The position numbers and the translations under genes were made by a program. A model generated the notes under the pieces. That model had not been told where the DNA came from. It made no database searches and saw nothing but the letters and a program-made list of their open reading frames with translations. Of a stretch of 64,000 bases of DNA, positions 1 through 13,100 are shown in pieces. Each line of letters starts with the position of its first letter. The first letter of the stretch is position 1. Where the stretch lies: contig NW_020170382.1 of NCBI RefSeq assembly GCF_000524195.1, forward strand, positions 1,709,382 through 1,773,381, given 5' to 3'. The stretch comes from Echinococcus granulosus (taxonomy: Eukaryota; Platyhelminthes; Cestoda; Cyclophyllidea; Taeniidae).

Positions 1-900
1 CTCTGCTCACGGTTAACCACGGTCCACCATAATAAAATGAGTCCTTATAGAGACATACCATAGACGGTATACGAAGCTGAGATCTGCATGTTAATTGAAA
101 TAAGGCTTACTGAAAATATCATGTAAAGAAACAGGTCTCAAGGGAACTCAAAGAGGACTATGGAATACATGTGCTTGAAGGTACCTCTGAGGTAACAATG
201 TAATACGATAGTGGTTTATCCCTCGGCATTAATAAGGCGCCACTTTTGTACTTTGAATTAGCCACCTTGTACCTTGCTGGGTGGGCTGGCCTTTTGGGCC
301 ATGCCAATAGCCCAGACACCTTCTCTGTGTTGAACGCATATTCTGCCCGAGTATTTTGTCCTCTTTCGTCTTCAGTGAGTCCCGGGATGCTACAACAAAG
401 GGTCAGAGTACACTGAGCGTATGCACCGACTTCCAAGGCAAAGATAAAAACTGTCCTTTCCAAAAAATCCTACTACTTTGTAAAATTGTACACTACGTAA
501 TACAAGGTGTCTTCCTCTAACCCAAATTTCCGATTCCCAGGGTCTGAAACCGAAAGTGTGAGAAATAGGAAAGTGTTGCAATAGAATTAGCGTGATATGC
601 ACATGTTTCTCCGTACTAAAATGTGCCATAATGACAGGAACATTTTGCAATCATGGTGGTGCCTCATTTACGTAAAACCTATCCTAAGTTGGTTTGCGAT
701 TTACTTTTGTAGATGGACTATTTTATTCCACCACGTGGACAAAAACGTATATTTTTCAGTTTTATTTAGGAATAAAACCCAAAATAAATTATTGATAGGT
801 TTTGGTTTGTATGCAGCTTTCTGCAGCTTACAATATACCATGATCTGCTCATCGTACGTTTAAATGCATTGGTGTAACAGAATGACGAATTTGGCCTCAA
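1..900. other. Left-edge flank, no firm gene
   Basis: AT-rich flank upstream of the coiled-coil gene. The only thing of note is a minus-strand open frame at 158-463. Part of it could be an internal exon of a gene running off the left edge, and it is described under findings. Nothing else is supported. Confidence 0.4.
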
Positions 901-908
901 TATAAAAG
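901..908 (+). promoter_or_regulatory. Possible TATA box of the coiled-coil gene
   Basis: TATAAAAG lies about 140 bp before the first ATG of the coiled-coil gene. This spacing would put transcription start near 930-940 and give a 5' UTR of roughly 110 bases. It is a motif match only. Isolated TATA-like strings are common in AT-rich DNA, and an upstream non-coding exon cannot be excluded. Confidence 0.3.
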
Positions 909-1045
909 TGCTCTGCATGCACCTTTCCAGTTCGAGCATGTAATCACCACTAAGGAAGCTGACAACAAAAACGTTCCACTAAATTTATTCATTTTGTATT
1001 TTGCTAATTTTGATTCGTTTGCGGTTTGAAATAGCTTACTTTACA

Positions 1046-1131
1046 ATGCCATACCCCAACCATGATGACAAAGATATTTTAGTGGATTTACTCACACGGA
1101 AACTAGAAGATGAACGATCACTTAGAATGCA
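1046..1131 (+). CDS. Coiled-coil gene exon 1 (residues 1-28)
   Basis: Begins at the ATG and encodes MPYPNHDDKDILVDLLTRKL and a short charged stretch. It ends at CA|GTAAGT, a consensus donor, in phase 2. The split Gln codon is completed by the G at 1545. Confidence 0.7.
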
Positions 1132-4100
1132 GTAAGTGGATCTCTATTAATGCATCATTCTATGTCACTTAAAATGTACTCGTTTCTTAACGGGGTTTTT
1201 TGTTGATGCTCCCAAACGTTTCTCCTTTAATGGGCAATCTTGCTTTTGTGTCACTGGCTTATTAAGCAACAATTTAACTAATTTAAGAATGAATTTAGGC
1301 TCATGAAAATTAAGGTTACATTGTATAGTGAATCCGTGATTTGCCTAAGTGTGCAACCATGGTAATTTCTATCAAATTAGCTGTTATTTCGCCAATGAAA
1401 TGAAACCTGACGAGCTCAAGTCTTAAATCTCAAAGAAATACCTTAAGAGCTTTAATACCGAAATTTAGAGTATATCCTTGGATTAAATTGCCATAACTTA
1501 CTTGGTAGATGGTTTCGAAGTATAACTATTCTCCGTAATACCAGGGCTGAAGAGCGTGGAGAATGCCTGGAGGAAAAAGTGGCCAAATACGCAAAACATA
1601 TCTCCCAACTGAAGTGTGGTATACTAAACCGCTTAGAACTTGCCGAATGTCAGGCGCACACGGTCATAGATTCGCATTCATCTCGACTAACGGAGGCAAA
1701 AGAGACGATTTCCCGACTTACTGCGGAACTCGAACATATCCGCAGGCACTTTGAAGCCGAAAGTCAACGAACGAAAGAAAAAGTAGACCGCTTCTATGCA
1801 TGATTACCCCTATAAAAAAATCGGTTTGGATCTCTTACTGTCTTAAAGTATAAATCGTCGAACATTTTCTACTTTTGCCTATTTGTACTTAGATTCTAAT
1901 TACTACATCACCAAGTCCCCTTTTTGGATTTTTGAAATATCCAGTTGCCTATTATCAATGCACAGAATGCACGATTATTTGTTTTTATTTTGGGGATGAA
2001 ATGCAAGCTAAGGAAGTGAGTGATTTTGGATGGGTGCCTTGTTAATAGATAAAACCCATTAATAATCTCAGATCAGATTTTTGAATAGCAAAATATGTGG
2101 GACCCCTACTCACTATACGTATAACCAAGACACTTTTCTTGGCAATCAGATTATTCTATGTTGTTCTATGTACTTTGTGCTCCCTTCTATTAAAAATGAA
2201 ATACGCTATTTTAGCTAATCAGTGTTCAGCGTGAGCATGAATCGTCGATCAAGTCAATTACAGATGAATTGAATAAGGTGCAAAGGCAAAGAGACTCTCA
2301 TCAAGCAGAACTTCTCGATCTGCGCTCAAAGGTCAAGGTGGGGAACCAGTGATTGATCAAACCGTCCATCAATATATTGTTCATATGCAATTTTACCAAA
2401 ACATATCAATAGTGCTATTAAACTAACTCTTTTCTAAATACTGTGCCAATACTGCAAGGTCGTTGTGGGTTCCTGAAAATTTTTCAATTTGTGCATTCAT
2501 CTAGGGAAGCACAAGCTAAATTTTCTTCAACCTTTTTGAGCGTACTTACTAGTCTTGAAGACTTAGGCGATGGGTTCCATGAGTACTTAAAAACAATTTC
2601 ACTTAGTCTTTTATACTTATGTAGACTTCAAAGATTTCAAAGATCTTAGAAGTATTTTTTCTATCCGGGATACCCTTTACCCTCCCCTCCAGCCTTGCAG
2701 ATGACGGTGGAAATGTGCGCAACAGTTCTTCAGTAGGTCCTAGAATCGAATCATCCGATTGTCCATGCGCGCCTAGTGGATTGTGTCGAATAATAGATAT
2801 CCACGCTGCTACAAGCAGTACGGAACTACAAACTAAATATAGAAGTCTATTCTGAGCACTAAAAGTCCAAAATACCACAATTTTTTCCATCACCGCCTTG
2901 CAGACATCAACGCAGATGGCGGCAGAGGCGAGAGCGGCAGCGGAGAGACTGCGAGAGAAGGAGGCACAGAGCGCTGCTTCGGCGGCGCACTCGGCGGAGC
3001 TGCTGGCAGAGGCGCAGCAGAAGGCTTCACGACACGCCGCCCGCGCCACTAATTTGGCCACTATAGTGGAGCAGTTGCGCGGGCAATTTGCTGAGGGTAA
3101 GTGCGCCTCCATTACCCATCAATATTATTCCCTCGAAATCTACTGCTAAATAAATATAGACTCTGCAGATATTTTACCTTCTGTTCGAGAAAGTCACAGA
3201 AGTCTAAATGTGCTCTATCTTACCTGCCTTTGATAGTTTAGGAAAGGGGGTTTACTTCTCCCTACTCCTTTCCCCTGCTTCCAATCGCATCTAATCCGAG
3301 TGACATAGATTTCCATCCTTATTTTATCTGATTGCTTTATTTTTACCTATATCGGGTGCCTGCGTTGTGATAATGAAAACAGTTTAAAGGTAAATATTTG
3401 TAAGTAAAAGGGATACCCTCTTTTATCTAGATCTTTCCAGCTTTGTTGCTGCTGCTGTTTAAGAAATTTCATTTCCTTTCTTTTTTCAGCCGAACGGAAC
3501 CGAGAGGAAACACAAGAGGTCCTGAAGAAGATGACAGAGAAATCCCTTAACACCGAATCCCTCCTGGTCTGCACGAAGCGCAGGTGTGAAGCTCTGACTA
3601 CGCGTGTAGAGGAACTCGAGATTGAAAATGATCATCTGAAAGGTGTTATCATTGGTTTGGAGCAGGAGATCTCACGTCATAAACAAGCCACTTCAGACGC
3701 TTGCGACAACTCCGAGAATTGGCAGCGTGAATACGAAAAAGCAAATGTGAGGCTACGCAGAAGTGTTTACTTTATATAAATAAGTAAAAAAAGTTTATAA
3801 ACATGTGGTGGATACACACTAATGGTGTTCGCTGCTTAACCAATTCTATTTGCTGAAAGGTTTCTCCGATTGTATAAACAGTTACATAAAAGCCTGGAGA
3901 AGAATCGGCTCTGTTCCGATTAAACGGCACTTGCATTCTAGAGAGTGTATTTTCTGTGAATTAAATAAGAATGCTTTCACAAACCCCAGGGTATCTCAAC
4001 GCATTAATATGCAAGGTTTCGTATAAATTAGGGTTGTGTCTTTTTTGGAACTATTATACATCATGTTAAATTCAGCTCTTAATATCATATTGCAGTTGAC

Positions 4101-7100
4101 CTTATTGAATTATTTCGGACTTGTTGCCTTTTCAGGTTTAGAAACTAAGCCACAAGTTAGAGTCTTGAATAACAACAACTTTCAATTGATAGTTTGAATA
4201 TAATTCAAAAAAATCTTTTTTTTCACTTAAAAATATATCACATATAAAACATGGAATTCACTTCTAGCATTCAGGGTAGGGACGAAAGAAAGTGACGTTA
4301 AGCGTGCCCATTAAAAAAGAAGATCTCGACATTGTTTTGCTTGACACGCGCTCCAAATATCTGGTATTCAGTTACGATTTATCGCTGATTTGAAGGTGTG
4401 GTTACACTATCATATTTCCGCTCTCTAATACGGTTAATCACATGACAACTTTTCACTCGACCTTTAACTTTTCAGTGGTGTCACTTTTTAATTGACAAAC
4501 CTAGTAAGGATTTTTTAATGAAATGATCTTATGTAAAGAGTAAAATATACTTAATGTTGTCATATGTCTAAGAGAAAGTTTGTTTGATCATCTTGAAAAC
4601 TGTGAACAATGGTGTTGTTTCATTCTGCACACATGTCTAGCGTGTGTTGTAGAAATAGGCTTGACCGCTTCCTTTTGTTACAAAGTTTTCCCTTGCAAGT
4701 GTTTTTCCTAAAATCACCCACAACAGATAAACGTTACAACGTACTGCCCAGCTAGCTAAATGTTAATCAGTTCCGTACATGCATCCTCCTCCCCAGTAAA
4801 GCCATTTTTTTAACACAGAAACAAGAAATGCTTACTTGGGAAACGACTTCAAGTGGTAGAGTAAAAAATCTTGTGGTAATCGTGAACAGTAGCGCGTTGA
4901 GAAATCTACGTAATGAACAGGAACAAAAGCGTTTCGGCGACAATACTGATTTCAGATTGTAATGGCAGGCAGTTTTATTTTTCACTGCTTCTTAGAAGTA
5001 AAAACATCGATGTACTTTTTACGACATGACTTTGATATATCGCTTCTATCCCCGCATCTGTGTACTTCTAGATACTCAAATTCTCATGCGGAGGAAGAAA
5101 AAAGGCTAAAATTCAACCTTATTTCTTGTGACCTCAAAGAGGTGCTCACGTGCACTAAGTCACACAGCCCTATTTTACGAAGATTCGTGTGCACACACAC
5201 ACACACACTCAAGCAGCAGCCTAGGTCACAATATAATTTTTTAGTAAATACAAGTACATGAAGATATTGAAGCGTTAACTGCTTTACTGAAGAGACAGGA
5301 AAATACGACCTCGTTTGTAAGAAAAAAGTCAGTACCATCTCATCTACTTAATACCTGCCTAGTCCCAAAAAATCAGTTTTATTTTTATAACCATCTCATT
5401 ATTTATTGGTGTCTCTAGATTATGATTTAAAAGGCGGTAGATCCTGATTTTAAATTAACGAGCCAAAGCATCTAGCCTTCACCTCAGCAGCGATTTTAAA
5501 GGCCAATTCTAGCCACCTAAGCGCTCAAACTCAGGCTGTCTCTCGTGCAATGGTGGTGGGAGTAACCAAATGGTGCTGTGATTTTGTAATTAAATAATAA
5601 CTCCAAAGACCATTTAAGATACTTCTTCTACTGACGTAATACACATTGTGGTCGCAATTCTCTCTCAATGAGGCACAAAATGTCCCCGTTTCTGTCTCAT
5701 TTTTATTTCAAAATTTTTCATTTCACACACAACTGCCTACTGCTGAATCCAAGAAAAGTTGATGCTTATCGCTTAGAGAAACATAATGGTAATAAGCAGG
5801 ATGAAGTGAGGCAGCATTTCCACCCGATCCAAGGGTGCACACCTCACGAGTCTTTTGATTTGATAGCTTGCAAGGGTAGGACCTCATTCCGACTCATGCT
5901 TTTCAGAAGAACGGATTCTTTTTTAATGCGTTCAGGTTATATTATATTGAATAGATAGAATGCGGATGTAATTGTTCCCCTTTCCACAAGAAACTGGTGC
6001 TGGACAATTGCATTTGGAGTGCTCCACACACAAAGCAAGCATAGTCTTGTGGGTATGAGGTTGTGCAATGTTTAGAATGGCACGATAGGTGGCGAGAGGA
6101 TCGTTCAGGGATAACCAACGATACGTTTGGTCGTTCAACAAAATTAGAAAGACCAAAGTGATTTCCTGATAAACAATCCCTTATTTTTATGTTAAAGAAT
6201 TGAAAAACAATAAGGTAGTCTGTGAAACCATTTGCTATTTGTTAACATCCGTGGAACTCGTTTACTTGGTAGTTTTCACAACTTCCCCATTACAGTCAAT
6301 GTGGGTATAAACAAATCCTTTCATTACTAATAGCACGCGTGGCTGAAAGTCGTTCTTGTCACTTTAGCCTTGGATTCGCTTTAAACAATTGTGGCACAAT
6401 TAGTTACTATGGCGAATTGAGGTTCTTTTTAAAGGGGACGCGCCTATGAGCAAATCATCAAAATAATCTCTTGCATTATTTGAATCATTTCTAGGTGAGG
6501 TGCTCTGCTGCTGAATCTTTTCCAAATGCTGGACAATAAATTTGACGAAAATTTAGTTTTGACAGCATTGGAATCGAGTTAAGCTCAGCTCACCGAGGGG
6601 GGAGGCTCAAATTACATTTGTATTAACTGACCCATTCGTATATGCGAGAGAGTTCAAAACAGTAGAGCACAGTAAGATTGTCGTGCAGATAGATTGACAG
6701 ACACGTACCTGTGCCTTATAATGCTTGCATGCAAATAATTGCAGACATTTTACAAACTCGTACAAGTCAGAGCAAGTGATTACAGTGGGCTATGCTGAAA
6801 ATCCCACGAACTTTTAGGTAACCTGATAAGTGAACCGAAAAACGACGTGTTTGTTTTGGACCGTGTACAGCTGAGGCGTGCATCACTCTCATAAAATAAT
6901 TTACCCACGTCCAAAGGCTGCTTGCATAAGTTTTTTTTCTCTTTGACCATACCATTCTAATCAATCAGCTGCTGATGCACTATTATTAGGCAGAATGAAG
7001 AGTTTAATCCAGCCATATTGGAGTGGTTTATGATAACCACATCCATTTCCGCTGACTGGATCCGTGGATCATCTGGGCAAACCCAAGTTAACATCAGTCT

Positions 7101-10100
7101 TATTTTCCATAGATTTATTACAAAGCTTATACGTTAATTTTCTGGGTAAAATTTTATTCCCTCTCATCTTAGCAATTGATAAAACAATATCTTCACCCCT
7201 ACAAGTAGACAAATCAAGTTAACCGGTTGTCATAAGTGGTATTACTCGTCATGTGAACCAGTTTACACAGATCTTGATACACAAATAATGGCTTTCGCAA
7301 AGGGACTGTCTTACCGATGCAGGGTATACAGTGTGACAGTTTGTTGTTTCGACCAATGGTTCAGCCAAATAACTGGCGCTTTTCTTTATTTACGAGTATT
7401 CTTTAAAATTTGAATATCGGTGATGACATTGAGGTAGGATAGTAGCCATTGGATTCAGTGAATCTGCCGTAACGGCTAATGATGATACTTATGAGTTTGT
7501 CTTGACGTTTAGAGGTCTCTTCTTGAGTTCATGATGTAAGAAATAAGCACCAATATTTCCACTGCTTGATTTAATTCCATTCTAAAAGATTTTGGGCATT
7601 CATAGTGTCTCTAATACCAATTCACTAGCATAAATATATCACAAACATCGCCATTTGATGAGGTTGGCAACAATGAGGAGACTAGATGGGTTGTTTGGAC
7701 ATTTACCACAAAACTGCAGGCGAAACAGTTTGCTGTTTACATATTTTCAAGCCTTCTCATCTGCCTCTGTTTGTATCTCTCCCTACCTCACAAGACTAAA
7801 GTGAAAGAACTGACAGCAGCGTTAATTAGTGCCTCAGCTCAGCGCGAGTCAACGGCGGAAACGGAGCGAGTAACGGAGCTGCAAGCGGAGATTCGGGCAT
7901 TGCAGCAGCAGACAGCGGAGTTCGCGGCACGCCAAACCGAGGCAAAGGAGGCCCGGGCAGCAGAGGAGGCGGACCGACTTCGCGTCCTCCGCTCCTGCAT
8001 TGAGCGCGAACTGCGTCCTCACCTTGAAAGTGCTAATGAACGCAGCGATTGTCTCGTTAAAAGAGTTGATGTAAGTGAGCCTTGAGGATTGATTAATGCT
8101 GATTTTGTTTTGTTTTCGCGAAAAAATGCAGAACTACTGTTGGATGAAGGTTTACATTGAAGCAGTTTGATGTTTATTGAGTAGCGAATGAAGCGGTTCA
8201 TCGATGGGTGTGGTGATGACAGCTGTAGCAATTGTGCTTCAAGTCTGGAAATATCTTCGCAAATGGGATGACGTCAGTCGAAAAAGGAGAACTGGTATTG
8301 TTAGATCTAAGTTGTAGTGAGCCTCGGAATCAATCGTGTCAATTGATTTGTACGTGCTTATATTGGAAAGAGCGAATCCCTCCATGAAATCAAGTGATTC
8401 GAGACACTGCTATTATGAAGTATCTATGATACATTTCCGAAGAAACTCAAACTATGTTGTTCAAAAGGAGCACAGCTTCACAGAAAACCTGGATATAGTG
8501 TGATTAATTATTTAATGTCTACCATAACTATTTTGAGATTCTAGATTTATCAATATTAAAACGCAGATTTTGAAGATAAGCAGTGATGAAGTGATGAGCA
8601 CTGTCTGAGTATTCTAATGAGACACTTCCATGTTACATAACACACAGGGAGTTTCTGTTAATAGAAATCAACGCGATTAAATGGATACCCGGCCACAATC
8701 ATCGGAATTCTTGTAATGCATTATTTGACCATACTTAAAAGACTGAAGGAATGTAAAAACCTGAGATGGAATTTCAGTAAGCTTACTAATTCTTTAAACT
8801 GTTCACAGTTCAAAGTGATTCGAGTTTCTTTTTTGTCTGCAAATTCTATCCAGTTTCACCTGTAAAAAGTTAGCAGCACGATCCATGCCTAAGGATCTAG
8901 GAATCCACAGAAACTTGTGAGCTTATTTATTTCATGCTCAGTCACTCAGTCCTGTCATCCCCACTGCAATGTCACGGCAAGGTTTTGCCCATAGTAAAGG
9001 GCAATAACTAATCAAACAGAAGAACATTTAAAAGCACAACATGGAATGTTTACTTTTTTCTAGGAGTCCTGTGCACACCCAACGCACATCGAGAAATCTG
9101 CACGATTTTATTCACCTGAATAATTGGCTGAAGGTAGAGAATTAATGGGAAACCAAAAGTAGATTCTGTAGTTCCAAGTTTGAAGATATCACTTACCTTT
9201 CCAATGTAAATGTTCATGTACGAGTTGGTTTGGTTAGAACGATTTGACTAATGGAAATCTAGGCATTCATTCAATTATACGCACCGTCTATTTGCACCAT
9301 TGACTTTAACGTCAACTGTGAATATTCATTTCAATCAAAATCAGGCTGACCCATACATTTAAATTCCGGCAGTCGGGGTAGGCACCGCTAAAGAGCATCG
9401 TATGGCTACCAAGGCTCCACATAATGTGGATAACAATGAAATAAATGGTCAAACATGCGTTGGGTTGTATCAGAAGCCAAAATTGTGTGCAAAACATTTT
9501 CATGTGGTTATTTTCTTGCGAAACTACAAATAGAAATGAGTTACTCCTACTCACAATTGAGTAAAGAGGTTTGTGGATATATTCTGTTGACAAAATTAGT
9601 CAAATTAATGCGCAAAGAGAAAATCCTGCCGATGAGTGAGCATGTTTAGTCTTTCATCATTACTGAAGCGTCAAACAACATAGTTTTTAAAGAAGCTCAA
9701 CTATTCAAAATCAGTACGTCAGGGTCGACTTCAACCATGGCAAGCTCATGAACCCAACGGAGTCCCACACAGAGTCAAGTGCTAATCAAAACAAGCAATA
9801 TTCCCTTCTATAGTCACTCGGATTCCCACAAGATTCCATGGTAAAGTGCCACCAGCGCATAGCCAACTAACTCTTTTATCACTTTCGAACAGAAAATTGT
9901 GGAAATTTTCGATTCTACTGTTGTTAATCGGAAGGACTAAAAAGTACTTTCTCAACGTCTAAAACGCCTAAAATTTGGGTAAAGTGTTTTGAAATTGCTC
10001 AGTAATTCAAACGGTACTTTTGGACTGAGAATGATTGGTAACAGGTACTATCATCACCAGTTCAGTAAATTTCCATTCAAATGAATGAAAAAGTATCTGA

Positions 10101-13100
10101 GACGTTAGCTTAGTCATTGTTTAATCGCTCCACATAGTGTCTTATCACTAAAAAGAGGTCAAACGTGTCTGCTGACAAAGAAGGTGAGAGAAGGGCAATG
10201 ATCTCTACCTTATGTGAGAACACATTTCTCGGTTTTGAGGATAGGGAAAAAGCCTTTTGAACCAGAGAAAAACATAAATTAGCCTACCAAAGCAAACCCT
10301 CCTATTTTATTTGAATTTTAACTCGCATTAAGGCGAATTAGGGATTTGGACACCCACTAAGCGGCTACGAGTGGTAAGAAATTATTTCTGACTGTGCGAA
10401 ACTCCAATAATCTACTCTCTCTCCGAACGTCAAGCTAAAAATCTGCTAGAAGACATTTTACTTTGTTAAGTGCCAAAAACTGAACTTATGTGCCTCACAA
10501 ACGAGATTTAACGTTAGTTAGGATGTTCTCGGATAGATTCCTGGGCTGCTTGTAATGTCCAGCGGTTTGGCCTCGAGAAAACGCAGACCAAACTTCCCCC
10601 CTCCTTGTGGAATCAGTTGGGTGTTATAACGCTTTGGCTTGAGGCCATAAACTGGTATGTGACCTGTGCTTTAATTATATTGGCACATGTTTGAGTATAA
10701 GATCACGCTGGACTTGATACAAGTGCAACTTATTGATTCCTTCTCTTTCCAATGTCAAAAAGTGTGTACCCGCATTTGTTCCCTTGAGAGGCGGTCATTA
10801 TCCGGCAGCGGTCGTAATTGTCATAGCTTGCCAGCGCGTCATTGACTAGTACTGAACTCATGGCACACTATGGATCGAATGATTTATTTACTCTGATCAT
10901 GAACAGCTGAAAGATGCAAAGTCTCTGTAACCTATCTTAAAAGATCCTGCATGTAGTCAATGTGCATATTTCTATATTCACCAATGCTGAAATTCCCACC
11001 ACAGCTTTCGTCAGTGCATCAACCCAAGAGCAGTTGTCCCTGGACGGCTACTCGTAGCAAGACAAAGCAGAGCGGTGGTTACGTGTCAAGGTTTAGCACA
11101 AAAATCGCGCCAGATTGTGTAGATCAGGTGGTTGTGCTAATCATCGTGCTGTCACAACAGGTCAGCGGTGCAGCTGCACTAAGCTAGCCTGTGAGAGCGC
11201 GATTATATGCACTGCGGTGGTCTTATATTCACCCTCTCTCGGTGGAAATAAAAAAACAGGCATTATTAATCTTACCCTCTTAAAATTAGCGGAAATGCTA
11301 AACCTTCTGATACTGGAACATAATCGATGAAAAACATTTTGACCTGTTTGTTAGATTAAGAACACCTTCCTTGCATTCAATTTGTGCTAGCTAACTACTT
11401 GCAGAAGTAATATCATTATGGAAAGGGAATTACTTCATTAATGGAGGAATAGATTGTAATGAATATGTTCCATGTATGCTAAATTTCTGTTAGCAACTGG
11501 AACAACAAAGAGGTAGGAATCCCTGCTTGATGTGGATGGGATTTTTGTCGGTGTAGTTTTTACTTTTCTTAATCATAATATTATCCTGAAATGACCTTAG
11601 TTACTCCTAATGATGTTGTAACACGTGCATACACGAAAGTAGCTTTAATGTCGGTCTACGGGAGGGCTGGCAGATCAGCAGGATAATTACCATGTGCGGA
11701 GCTTCGTGCCACCGTAATGGAAGGCAAATCGTGTGAGACTGAAAAGGTCCTCACAATGGAAAACAATTGCGTCACGACCTGATATCTATGTTGCAAAAGG
11801 CAGCACCGTTCCCAAGCATCGATTTAGCACTGAAGAAGTGCAGAAGTTAACATCTTTTGTGGAAGAAAATGCACTGCTTTTCTTAATGGTCCTTAGTTTG
11901 CATTTCTGCGAGAGGCTTCTGATCGAGGCTTTTTCACATGTTGTAACAGAACCCGGGCATTTAAAAATGCAGGCGTATTTTTTCGCTCCTTCCTTATCTC
12001 CTGCCATTTTCAATAGTTACTTTACTGAGTTTAGGTTTTGACAAGCTACTAAATTAACATTGTGAAGTCGGACGCAAGGGTCCAAAAACAAAGGAGTTGT
12101 TTGATCCATTCATTCAGATGTGACTAACTCCCAGACTGAAGTGCATCGCTAATCCACCCACATTTTTCAACTCAATTTCCTGAATTTTTTATTTATTGAC
12201 TACTATTCTACCGAATGTAATGAATCATCGAAGACGTGGCTAGTTTTCCCAATTATGCTTTGGATACTTAAAATACATATTTAAAAGTATTTTTATAAAT
12301 TATTAGTAGAACCATTGTGTGGAATTTCCCACATTCATTACCCTTTTAAGGCATCTAATTTCGATATCCGATCCAAGCTATTGAGTACGCTGAATCGACT
12401 CCTTTTCTGTCGTAGAGTAACTGCAGCATCGGAACCGACGCAATTTTTAAAACTGTGGGAAATTCCACCAATGATAAGGAGACGTCCCTTCGACCTGATT
12501 ACCAGCTCGTTTCACTGCATTCCAGGCCATTGGAGATCAAATAGGCCGCCGTTCGTGGCCACACAACACACACGAAAATAACTTTCAGTTGAATTACGCA
12601 CCGTCTTATCAAAAGTCCTCGGGGTTGGGCTGGGTTAGGCTAAACTGGATTGGCTTCCCATGGGCACAGAATTTGCTGAGGTCGTGATTGTGATTTGTAT
12701 TTATGACTGGCATTAGAAACGGAGTGTGTGTGCGTGTGGCACTTTTCCGCATTGCATAAAAGTGAAAGAACGGGGAATGATCGCTGTGGGCTGCTTGCAT
12801 AACCGCAGCTGCCATCGTGCCACTGCATGCCCGCGCACCACCACGAAGTAATTGAGTGGTGATTCATATTTCAAGCACATGTCCTTACTTGAGGCTTAAC
12901 AATAGGGCGAAGGGCAGATAGACTGGTCACGATTCACCACTTTCCACTAGCAACCAATCAAATTAACCCTCTCGGATTTGTTGGAGAACAACGCAGCTAA
13001 CATAACCCCACAACAAATCTTCTCTCAGTAATTGCCTAGAAAGGCTTTATTCGGATTCATTTTAGTTGCCGCATCGTCAAACTTGTCTGACTAAATTATA

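Noticed and set aside
2603..3112. 169-codon minus-strand open frame, Ala/Cys/Ser-rich
   Set aside because: It is the antisense shadow of the Ala/Glu-rich exon 4 of the coiled-coil gene plus flanking intron.
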